Origin: Candidatus Atribacteria bacterium
GTDB taxonomy: Bacteria > Atribacterota > JS1 > SB-45 > 34-128
Length of the DNA stretch: 64,000 nucleotides
NCBI GenBank assembly: GCA_003451675.1
Contig: DMCY01000111.1
Coordinates: forward strand, 1-64,000
Reading direction: 5' to 3'
Under the pieces are notes generated by a model that worked only from the letters and a program-made list of their open reading frames with translations, did not search any database and was not told the origin of the DNA. Each line of letters opens with the position of its first letter. Position 1 is the first letter of the stretch. A program made the position numbers and the translations under genes. Positions 24,555 to 31,467 of this stretch are shown here, piece after piece.

Positions 24555-24792
24555 CAGGTCTTGCAATATAACAAGGGCTATACCATATTAGCAATATGAC
24601 CAGACCACACCTGAATGAGATCTTTAAATATAAGGACAAGAAGCCAAAAGATCAAGTAATGTATAAGGCTCACCTCCAGTATGGCTATACTTTAAAAGAT
24701 ATAGCAGAATATATTGGCGTGCATTTTACTACAGTGAGCAGAACGGTTAAAAAAATCGAGGGAGAAGATAAAAAGTGATATTGCAAGACCTG
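24555..24792 (+). mobile_element. RAYT-derived miniature element with 15-bp inverted repeats
   Basis: Bounded by perfect 15-bp inverted repeats CAGGTCTTGCAATAT (24555-24569) and ATATTGCAAGACCTG (24778-24792). Its only coding content (24596-24778, 60 aa) is the C-terminal helix-turn-helix of a REP-associated tyrosine transposase, 'YGYTLKDIAEYIGVHFTTVS'. The HUH/Tyr catalytic domain is missing, so it would be non-autonomous and moved by a full-length relative. Confidence 0.7.
24596..24778 (+). pseudogene. truncated Y1-type (RAYT) transposase, C-terminal helix-turn-helix only
   Basis: A 60-aa frame with 'MTRPHLNEIFKYKDKKPKDQ' then the terminal helix-turn-helix of Y1 transposases ('LKDIAEYIGVHFTTVSRTVK'). 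The N-terminal two thirds with the HUH motif and catalytic Tyr are absent. A single-domain DNA-binding protein could still be made, but the gene lies inside a miniature transposon and has no ribosome binding site. Confidence 0.65.
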
Positions 24793-24909
24793 ACCCCAGA
24801 AAGCCTACTAAAGGTGTTTCAATATGTCAAAGATCTCCTGATGCTCCTGACCGGGGCTGGAGTAATGCAGATCCTTTACCATTTTATGATCAAGTGGAAG
24901 AATAAATAA
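24775..24909 (+). CDS. short hydrophobic hypothetical ORF (44 aa)
   Basis: A GTG frame overlapping the end of the transposase remnant. It encodes an N terminus from the element tip and then 'LLMLLTGAGVMQILYHFMIK', a possible single membrane segment. I do not recognise it. It is probably the tail of a host gene interrupted by the element rather than an intact gene. Confidence 0.25.
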   Translation: MILQDLTPESLLKVFQYVKDLLMLLTGAGVMQILYHFMIKWKNK

Positions 24910-24984
24910 TTGTAACAGATACAATTGTTAACGCTAAAAAGTAAAAGGAGGGGGGTAGAGTTTAAGCTCTAACGAGAAATAATT

Positions 24985-25657
24985 ATGTTTAATCAATATA
25001 ACTTACAAGCTAGAATTGCCCCAGCGATAATTTGTGCAATTCCGATTTTACTTTTCCAATACTTTTTTCTTAGTCAAGAAATTTCTATTTTTATAGCATT
25101 TTTAGGAAACTTGAAATTTGCTGGAAATCTTACAATTTCAATTGTGATTCTGTATTTTTTTATCTCAAATTAATAGATACTTATCAAAAACATTTTTTGA
25201 AAAAGAAAAAATATATATACCAACGACTGAATTTTTACTTTTTTCAAACTCAGAATATAGCAATGAATACAAAATAAAAATTTATGAAAAACTTGAAAAA
25301 GACTTTGGATTAAAACTTCCCATATAGGAAGAACAAAAGGAAAACGAAATAAATTCCAGGAAAAGAATTTCTGAAATTATGAGTTTAGCAAGAAAGAAAG
25401 TAGGAAGCGGAAAATTATTACTTCAACATAACATTGAATATGGATTTTGGAGAAATTTAATAGGGGGAACAATTATTTCTGTTTTATTTTCTGGAATAAC
25501 AACTTATTTTTCTTATGTAGAAAATAATAAAACTCTTTTTATTGCATCAATAATCTTGCTGGTAATTTATCTACTTATTTTGATTTGTAACAAGTTTATA
25601 ATTAACAGTTTTGGGAAAATGTATGTAAGGGTTTTGATTGGGAATATATGGGAATGA
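24985..25657 (+). pseudogene. broken gene for a multi-TM protein
   Basis: Three collinear pieces read as one protein. 24985-25173 gives two membrane segments ('IAPAIICAIPILLFQYFF', 'NLTISIVILYFF'). After a +1 frameshift near 25150 the frame continues 'RYLSKTFFEKEKIYIPTTEF' and 'YSNEYKIKIYEKLEKDFGLK' to an in-frame TAG at 25325. It then resumes 'EEQKENEINSRKRISEI' into 25379-25657, which has two further membrane segments. The intact protein would be about 220 aa with four membrane helices around a soluble centre. I cannot name the family; the layout recalls small 4TM proteins from defence islands, but this is only a suggestion. Confidence 0.6.
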
Positions 25658-25727
25658 AATTATAATAATTAGAGACAGGTACGCCAGAGCAATAATTCGT
25701 AAACTTTTACCGGAAGAGCGCCAAGAA

Positions 25728-25860
25728 GTTCTATATTTCTTGCAGGGTGAAAGTCCTTGTTGGGTAAGGTATAGCCAACCACCTATACCGAGTGTTGCAT
25801 TGAATGGTCTGTTGTCGGGGTCCTAGCACATGGCATGTCTGTAAACCAGTTTGACCACGA
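25728..25860 (+). other. possible group II intron domain I remnant
   Basis: The stretch GGGTGAAAGTCC...GGTAAGGTATAGCC...CCACCTATACCGAGTGTTGCAT resembles conserved words of bacterial group II intron domain I. No reverse transcriptase, domain V hairpin or 3' end is found, so at best it is a 5' fragment. A 62-aa frame through it is not considered a gene. It abuts the left 115-bp direct repeat. Confidence 0.3.
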
Positions 25861-25880
25861 AATGCAGAAATATTGTCATA

Positions 25881-25997
25881 GCGGCGTTTTTTGAGGTGAT
25901 TGTTCATATTTTTTAAAATAGGCGCTTAAAAGGGCTTATTTTTAGGTGTAGGTGAAAAGCTATTTTATAAGGGGTTGAGTGAGGTTTTGAGTTAAAC
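25881..25997. repeat. left copy of ~115-bp direct repeat bounding the island
   Basis: Shares with 31175-31302 the words GCGTTT.TTGAG, an exact 35-bp block (25904-25938 and 31208-31242, containing TTTTTTAAAATAGGCGCTTA), AGGTG.AAAGC and TTTTATAAGGGGTTGAGTGA. The same order and orientation are kept; the right copy has a 12-bp insertion. It is non-coding. Confidence 0.8.
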
Positions 25998-26034
25998 AAT
26001 AGGGACAGAAACCTATTTTTATTGTATTATGAAT

Positions 26035-26065
26035 GCATTTTGTGTCCTGCGAGGACACAAAATGC
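26035..26065. promoter_or_regulatory. AbiEi operator: perfect inverted repeat
   Basis: Arms of 13 bp, GCATTTTGTGTCC and GGACACAAAATGC, separated by TGCGA. A third half-site, GGACACAAAATGC, lies at 26127-26139 across the ribosome binding site and start codon of the antitoxin gene. AbiEi proteins are known to repress their own promoter by binding inverted repeats, so this fits autoregulation. Confidence 0.85.
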
Positions 26066-26126
26066 AATATAAATATAACTTTCTTCTTGATAATGTTATA
26101 TTATTAATGTAAAATATGGCTTAGGA

Positions 26127-26139
26127 GGACACAAAATGC
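26127..26139 (+). promoter_or_regulatory. extra AbiEi half-site over the start codon
   Basis: Exact copy of the 13-bp operator arm GGACACAAAATGC. The AGGAGG ribosome binding site runs into it and the ATG of abiEi is part of it. Binding here could block elongation of transcription or contribute cooperatively with the upstream dyad. Confidence 0.6.
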
Positions 26140-26969
26140 GTTATAAAAATAATAAACTAAAGACCCTTGGACCCCAAGCTGCTCATTTGGTTATCACGCT
26201 TTATGAGCAAAATAAGCCCATATTTCGCTTGAAGGAAGTACAAAAAATTCTTCATTCAGATGGAGCTTCCTCGCGCAATTTTGTCCGCAAGCTTGTAAAT
26301 AGAGGAGTTGCTACACGTTTAAAACCAGGACTTTTTATTTTAGTCCCATTCGAGCTGGGGAAAGAAGCCGAGTATATAGGGAACCCATTCGTTGTGGCTC
26401 GTGAAATTATGGGTGGGAAAAACTACTTTCTCTCCCATGCTACAGCTATGGAAATTCATGGAGGGCTTACTCAGCCTCAATTAGTTGTTTATATAACGAC
26501 CTTGAAACCGCGCAGGTCTATTACTGCACAGGGTATTGAATTTAGATTTATCCATAACCAGAAGAGGTATTTCTTTGGTATAAGTGACCACTGGGTAACA
26601 AAACAAGATAAAGTAAGAGTTAGTGATCTTGAACGAACAATTATCGATGGTCTTAAGCAACCGGAATATTGCGGTGGTCTAACAGAAGTAGCCAAAGGAC
26701 TTTGGATGCGTCACCAGGATGTTAATATAAACCGACTTATCAGTTATGCAATAAAGATTGGTGTAGGTGCTGTTATTCGTAGACTTGGATTTTTGCTTGA
26801 ACTTTATAAAATCGGTACTTCGGAAGACTGGGAAATCCTTTGTTCATATTTAACAGAGACTTATGTGCGGTTAGATCCGCTTTTGCCATCTGAAGGAAAA
26901 TTCTTGCGAAAGTGGAGACTCCAACTTAATGTATCTCCTGAAGAGCTTCTATCTGTAGTGAGGACATAG
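26136..26969 (+). CDS. abiEi: AbiEi-family antitoxin / transcriptional regulator (type IV TA)
   Basis: A 277-aa protein with an N-terminal winged helix of the AbiEi type ('IFRLKEVQKILHSDGASSRN', 'LVNRGVATRLKPGLFILVP') and a C-terminal AbiEi antitoxin domain ('YFLSHATAMEIHGG', 'KVRVSDLERTIIDGLKQPEY'). In characterised AbiE systems this protein both represses the operon and neutralises the toxin without stable complex formation. It is followed after 3 bases by the nucleotidyltransferase toxin. An operator with 13-bp arms lies upstream. Base composition is less AT-rich than its neighbours, consistent with horizontal acquisition. Confidence 0.9.
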   Translation: MRYKNNKLKTLGPQAAHLVITLYEQNKPIFRLKEVQKILHSDGASSRNFVRKLVNRGVATRLKPGLFILVPFELGKEAEYIGNPFVVAREIMGGKNYFLSHATAMEIHGGLTQPQLVVYITTLKPRRSITAQGIEFRFIHNQKRYFFGISDHWVTKQDKVRVSDLERTIIDGLKQPEYCGGLTEVAKGLWMRHQDVNINRLISYAIKIGVGAVIRRLGFLLELYKIGTSEDWEILCSYLTETYVRLDPLLPSEGKFLRKWRLQLNVSPEELLSVVRT

Positions 26970-26972
26970 CTA

Positions 26973-27824
26973 ATGATACCCCAGCGAAATCTTTCATTAC
27001 TCTCTAATCGACTTGTACGAAAAGGAGGTCGACGTGTTCCAGAGACAGTTCTCGAACGTGACTATTGTCTCTCCTGGTTTTTAATAGGATTATCCCATAG
27101 TGCTCTTAAGAATACTCTTCTATTCAAAGGAGGTACATGCATCAAGAAGTGTTACATTCCCTACTATCGTTTTTCAGAAGATCTTGATTTTACTCTAGCA
27201 GAAGAGTGTATCTTTAAGAATATCCAGAAGAATCTTGATATTGCCTTTAAGCACATATATTTATCCTCAGGCATCAAACTAAATTTTCGCCATTACGATC
27301 GGCACACCCATGAAAACACTTATACCTTTTTCTTGGGTTACGAAGGGCCCCTACCCGGTGTTTCTAGCAAGGAAGTCAAGATAGATATTACAATAAGGGA
27401 AAAAATTGTTTATCCTGTCGAAGAGAAAATAATTCTCAGGGGATATAAAGAATATGAAGATCTACCTGAGGATGCGGCGATTCGCACCTATTCTATTAAT
27501 GAAATAGCTGCAGAGAAAGTTGTTGCTTTATTAGATAGAGCGCGTAACGAACCGCGAGACCTTTATGATATATGGTATCTGACTTCTAATCAGTATGTGG
27601 ATATTGCTGAGTTGATTGAGGCTGTTGAAGAGAAATGGGAATTCCGAGGAAAAAAATTAACCGATGTAAGGGAAGAATTTCTGCGTAAAGAAACCCGGTT
27701 TAAAAAACTTTGGAAAATGCGTCTTTCGTCTCAGATGGCATCCATCCCTGAATTTGGCCAAGTTTATCGAGAAGTACAGCGAGAGCTTAGACAGGCAGGA
27801 TTATTTAAGCAAAGAAAAATTTGA
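26973..27824 (+). CDS. abiEii: AbiEii nucleotidyltransferase toxin (type IV TA)
   Basis: A 283-aa DUF1814/AbiEii toxin of the DNA polymerase beta nucleotidyltransferase fold. The key motif is 'LLFKGGTCIKKC' (Gly53, Gly54) followed by 'YYRFSEDLDFTL' with Asp70 and Asp72, which bind the metals. 'YSINEIAAEKVVALLDRARN' and 'EPRDLYDIWYL' are the other AbiEii landmarks. Known relatives add nucleotides to tRNA acceptor stems and cause bacteriostasis and phage abortive infection. All motifs are intact, so the toxin may be active. Confidence 0.92.
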   Translation: MIPQRNLSLLSNRLVRKGGRRVPETVLERDYCLSWFLIGLSHSALKNTLLFKGGTCIKKCYIPYYRFSEDLDFTLAEECIFKNIQKNLDIAFKHIYLSSGIKLNFRHYDRHTHENTYTFFLGYEGPLPGVSSKEVKIDITIREKIVYPVEEKIILRGYKEYEDLPEDAAIRTYSINEIAAEKVVALLDRARNEPRDLYDIWYLTSNQYVDIAELIEAVEEKWEFRGKKLTDVREEFLRKETRFKKLWKMRLSSQMASIPEFGQVYREVQRELRQAGLFKQRKI

Positions 27825-28333
27825 TTTTGTCATATTAGATCTTCTTGTCCCTAGTTTTAGAACGATGTTATAGTGTCAAATGTCACGGGGATGCCAGACC
27901 GTGTAAAAAAAGGCAATCTGAAAAGGGAACGTTTCGTTTGTATACTCAGTTCAATTTCCAGCCTATCTCCTAAAAGGCACCAAGCTGGCACCAAGTTGAG
28001 ACTAAGCCGGGATCAAGTTTTTAAAGTATTAGAATTATGCGTAAAACCATAAATGTGACAGTGATGGTTCTTTGTCACATTGTGCAAATAGTTATATAAT
28101 TAAAAAAATTGGCTACAGGGAAATTATTATGCCTAGACGAAGATTATAGGAAATTCCTGCAAGTCTTGACCACTAAAGATAGAAGATATTTCTAAAAGCC
28201 AGAATAGATATTATAAGGATGATTTGATATTAAATCTAAAAAAGAAATCTAATTTGTCCATCAGGGAGATAGCTGAAATTTTAGGTATTAATCGAGGTAT
28301 AGTATTGAGGATTAAAGTGTGACAAAGAACCGT

Positions 28334-29250
28334 CAGACCGTGTGAAAAACACCAACAAACTCTTCAATAATAGTACGAAACTGTAAAACTCATCTTCTTT
28401 TTCAGTTCTTTGATAAAATAATAGGAAAGAAAAAAAGAAATACCGGTCTATGATACCAGTACTGCCCGCTTATTCTCTCTTAATCTTCTTAAGATTTCCT
28501 CTGTTCCCAAAATATTGATCACCCGCCTGAGATTATAGGCTAAGAAGGATAAGGCAATTTCGGCACTGACTGAAACCTTACACCTGGTCAGAAAATAGGA
28601 GGCACCCCAGGCCCTCTTGATGGTGCCGAAGGGATGTTCCACAATCATCTGCCTGAGCTTATAGGTTGGAAGATTCTTTCGGGTCTGCTCATCAATATAA
28701 TCTAAGAAGTCCTGGTTCCTATGGCGGAAGATGGTCCTGCCCCTTCTGGCTTTGGTACACCTGGGCTTTACAGACATCTCTGGCAGGCTTTGCTATTACG
28801 ATAATCATCACCGAGAATCTGATTGTGTTTTTTTCGGGTTCGGTAATAATACAGTTTTTGTCTGGCAGGACACAGATAGTAATCGTTATCCGCATCATAA
28901 CTAAAACGATCGGGATAGAAATCCTTATCTCCGGTCCCATTGGAGTAGACCTGTTTGGTAACATAAATGGTCATTCCCTTATTATCTTTACCAATGTATT
29001 CCTCGATGCTTTCGGGAAAGAGGATGATCTGGTTTCGGTCCTCACCCTGGATATAACTCATGGCATTCACCTTTTTCTTTCTTTTGTATTATTTTCTATG
29101 GTTTTATTATATCATGTTAGGTTTTTATATGCAAATAGAAGGTGACTTTTTCTTATTACTAACATAAAGAAGGTATTATTAAATATATAATATATTTTCT
29201 TCTAACTACCCCACTAAAGTTTACACTAACGTGACTTTTCATACGGTCTG
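28334..29250 (-). mobile_element. IS1182-family deletion derivative
   Basis: Terminal inverted repeats CAGACCGTGTGAAAA (28334-28348) and TTTTCATACGGTCTG (29236-29250), with flanks CCGT and ACGT that look like a 4-bp target duplication with one change. The transposase gene on the minus strand has lost its middle. Another IS-tip-like CAGACCGTGT occurs at 27895-27904. Confidence 0.7.
28448..29070 (-). pseudogene. IS1182-family transposase, internally deleted and frameshifted
   Basis: Starting at 29070, the N terminus 'MNAMSYIQGEDRNQIILFPE' and 'SIEEYIGKDN' is that of a full IS1182 transposase. It jumps directly to the late region 'KGMTIYVTKQVYSNGTGDKD' and 'DYYLCPARQKLYYYRTRKKH', so most of the DDE domain is missing. 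A frameshift near 28770 separates the C-terminal piece (28448-28777, 'QMIVEHPFGTIKRAWGASYF' to 'ILRRLRENKRAV'). The cysteine-zinc region and final helices are still readable. It cannot encode an active transposase. Confidence 0.8.
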
Positions 29251-29287
29251 ACGTCCCCTGTCACACAAAAGGAATATAAATAGTAAT

Positions 29288-29743
29288 ATGACGGAAAAAT
29301 TATTAAAACTTGATGCAAAAATTGTTATTATTTTATACATACTTATCGAGATAATATGTGTTGGAATGGGTATGGGCATTCCAATTTTTTGCATATTATT
29401 TGGATTTCCACTTGGCTGGTATATTGTTAAAAGAATCTGTATGTCCGTAGAATATTCTCATTTAATGTTTTATAAAATTTTGAAATTATCCTTCTTGGCA
29501 TCAGTCTTCACTTTTCTACTAATGATTGTTATCTGGGGGAGAACAATTCCAATGCTTTTTGATCCCATGTCTGATTTTCAAAATTTTGGACATCCTTTTA
29601 TTCTCTATGACCCTAAAATAAGTTTTATTGGTTGGCTAATCCTAATGATATTTATTTCACCATTCTTACAGCTATTAACAACAATTTTTTCATCTTTTAT
29701 AACTCTAATTAGAATAGAACAAAAAAATAGCAACAGCGTATAA
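29288..29743 (+). CDS. small four-TM membrane protein on a probable integron cassette
   Basis: A 151-aa protein with about four hydrophobic segments ('IVIILYILIEIICVGMGMGI', 'LSFLASVFTFLLMIVIW', 'ISFIGWLILMIFISPFLQLL') and no recognised domain. The stop codon lies inside the left end of an attC-like site, as is common for integron gene cassettes. It sits right after the nested IS and codes on the + strand; the ribosome binding site is weak (AGGAATATAAATAGTAAT before the ATG). The function is unknown. Confidence 0.6.
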   Translation: MTEKLLKLDAKIVIILYILIEIICVGMGMGIPIFCILFGFPLGWYIVKRICMSVEYSHLMFYKILKLSFLASVFTFLLMIVIWGRTIPMLFDPMSDFQNFGHPFILYDPKISFIGWLILMIFISPFLQLLTTIFSSFITLIRIEQKNSNSV

Positions 29744-29827
29744 CAGAGCATATGTGCTCCACTTCGCTCCGGGCTTCGCCGTATTTGCCCTTCGGGCAAA
29801 CGTCACATATACTCGGAACGTTAGATG
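29735..29827 (+). other. attC-like recombination site
   Basis: A 93-bp imperfect palindrome: GCGTATAAC at the left, AGAGCATATGTG pairing with CACATATACTC at the right, and GTTAGAT (matching GTTRRRY) at the right end. Inside is the hairpin TTTGCCC-TTC-GGGCAAA and the CTTCG-rich stretch that is common in chromosomal integron attC sites. It overlaps the stop codon of the preceding gene. No integrase gene is within the window. Confidence 0.6.
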
Positions 29828-29862
29828 AAATGGCTTGACGAGTATAAAAAGGAGAATTATAC

Positions 29863-30480
29863 ATGAATATAAATAATAAAACATTTTTTGTTCCTGGAGC
29901 GGAGGCAAAGACTCTTGTTTATCTTTGTATTATGCTCTCAAACAAGGTGGCATACCTAAAAAGTTAATTACAATGTTAATAGAGAGCAGTCTGGATCCTT
30001 AAATATTCCACTTAGTACGTATGCTACATCATGGGAAGATTATGAAACAAACTTTATAACAGCATTAAAAGAAATTAAAGAAAGTGGGATTAATATTGGA
30101 GTGTATGGTGATATAGATATAGAAGACTATAAAAATTGGGTTAAGAAAGTTTGCAATGAAACTAATATGTTAGAATATCTTCCTTTATGGAAAAAACCCA
30201 GAAGAAAAATAATCAAAGAATTTATTGATTATGGATTTAAAGCAATAATTGTAGCTGTTAAAGATGATAAGTTATCAGGTAAAGAATTATTGGGTAGTGA
30301 ATTAGACAAAAATTTGAAAAGGATACTTGAAAAAAGAGGGTCGACCCTGTTGGGGAAAATGGTGAATATCATACATTGGTGACAGGGGGACCAATTTTCA
30401 CAAACGATATAGAGTATAAATTAGAAGAAAAAATATTTATTAATGGTTATTGGTTTCAAAATGTGTCAGTTGAAAAATAA
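29863..30480 (+). pseudogene. Dph6-like ATP-pyrophosphatase (diphthine-ammonia ligase family), degraded
   Basis: AAAAGGAG precedes the ATG. After an early frameshift the frame reads 'FCSWSGGKDSCLSLYYALKQ', with the SGGKDS ATP-pyrophosphatase loop. It then meets a deletion and stop, resumes 'SGSLNIPLSTYATSWEDYE' and continues through 30101-30338 ('VYGDIDIEDYKNWVKKVCNE'). A second frameshift near 30338 leads to 'VDPVGENGEYHTLVTGGPIF' and 'FINGYWFQNVSVEK'. These are the family's conserved GDI, WE and GENGEYHT segments. At least three lesions make it non-functional. It follows the attC-like site and may have been a cassette gene. Confidence 0.75.
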
Positions 30481-31015
30481 AGCCACTTCGGCTAACAAGG
30501 TATTTCCGTGACGGCTAAAACTAACCTACCCTAACGGGACATGCTCTCTGTTACAAGGCTTGCAATTAGTGATATAATATTTACAAGGGTTTTAACCCCC
30601 TTCAGGAATACCCTTTTAACGCACGGAGAGTGCCTTTAAACGTACTTCAATTTTCGAAAAATCGGCACGACGTTTTTTTAACTTTTTTGACCTTCTCAAA
30701 ACTCTGTAACCCTTACAAATAGCCACTTTCAGATTTTGAAGGGGGTAAAAATGGGCCAAAAAACGCCCATTTTACGAGGGTAAAAGTGTATAAGTTGAGG
30801 CAAATTTTGCCCGTATAATCAAAAATGCGCAATCTACCTTTAGAACCCTTATTTTACAGGACTTTCCTGAGCACGACAGGAGACGGTACTTTTCTGTAAT
30901 TAAAAGTAGAAAAAGATAGGAACAGGAAAACTGATTTTTAGCTAAGTAAGGGAGATAAATATATATATAGAATTAGAGGATTATCAGTTTTTATAGGAAA
31001 AAATAGTAAAGCTCT

Positions 31016-31052
31016 AAAACGCAGAAAATATAAGGGTTTCTGCGTTTTTTTG
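31016..31052 (+). terminator. rho-independent terminator with no assigned gene
   Basis: A 12-bp stem AAAACGCAGAAA/TTTCTGCGTTTT with a 9-base loop, followed by further T residues. No coding gene lies directly upstream, so it would end either read-through from the Dph6 remnant or an unannotated RNA. Confidence 0.7.
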
Positions 31053-31174
31053 TTATATGGGATAGTGATAGTAGTTCTAAAATAGCGAGAAAATAGGCAG
31101 AAAATGGCCAAAAATTCTATTTTTAGCAGTCTGAAAGCCTTGCAAAATAAGGCTTTCAGCGAAAAATTGCCGTA

Positions 31175-31302
31175 GAAGCGTTTCTTGAGCTTGCCTGGGG
31201 CGATTTATCATATTTTTTAAAATAGGCGCTTAAAAGGGCTTAAAATGGCTTATATTAGATGTAGGTGGAAAGCCTTATTTTATAAGGGGTTGAGTGAGGT
31301 TA
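31175..31302. repeat. right copy of ~115-bp direct repeat bounding the island
   Basis: Counterpart of 25881-25997. It contains the exact 35-bp block at 31208-31242 and the shared tail TTTTATAAGGGGTTGAGTGA. Confidence 0.8.
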
Positions 31303-31467
31303 AATTTGAAAGTATTATAAAAAAGAGGAATTTTAAGAGTTTTGTAGAATATATAAAGTAAACAGGGTTTTAATTAAAAAAATAGTTTGTGATTGTAGAC
31401 GCTATATATAAAAGAAAAGAAAAAAGATAATAGGAGTTTTATTATATAATAATGGAGGGTGAGGGAA

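Larger units (their letters stand above)
28054..29265 (+). mobile_element. RAYT-derived element with nested IS1182 remnant
   Basis: The left end 28054-28079 is the palindrome-like TGTGACAGTGATGGTTCTTT followed by GTCACA. The right end is split: TGTGACAAAGAACCGT at 28318-28333 and ACGTCCCCTGTCACA at 29251-29265. Joining these restores TGTGACAAAGAACCGTCCCC plus TGTCACA, the inverse of the left end. Inside the left part are an ATG start with 'MPRRRL' (the usual RAYT N terminus) and, at 28209-28322, the helix-turn-helix end 'LSIREIAEILGINRGIVLRI'. The catalytic core is deleted. Confidence 0.65.
30481..31467. other. 987-bp non-coding, hairpin-rich right flank of the island
   Basis: No gene is supportable. 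Features are: a stem TAAAAATGGGC/GCCCATTTTA (30746-30774); a terminator-like hairpin (31016-31052); a perfect 11-bp hairpin CTGAAAGCCTT/AAGGCTTTCAG (31131-31159); the right copy of the 115-bp direct repeat (31175-31302); then AT-rich leader before polX. The ordered hairpins ending in a terminator could represent a structured RNA, but I see no known class. Confidence 0.5.

Noticed and set aside
25638..25826. 62-aa frame after the broken membrane gene
   Set aside because: It overlaps intron-like non-coding words and the end of the pseudogene; no family and no ribosome binding site.
28666..29145. 159-codon + strand frame with hydrophobic residues
   Set aside because: It is antisense to the clearly recognisable IS1182 transposase remnant on the minus strand.
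30101..30382. 93-aa frame as an independent gene
   Set aside because: Its sequence continues upstream and downstream in other frames as one Dph6-like protein, so it is a pseudogene segment.
25881..31302. CRISPR array or phage
   Set aside because: The repeats are only two copies 5.3 kb apart, with no regular spacers, cas genes or phage structural genes.
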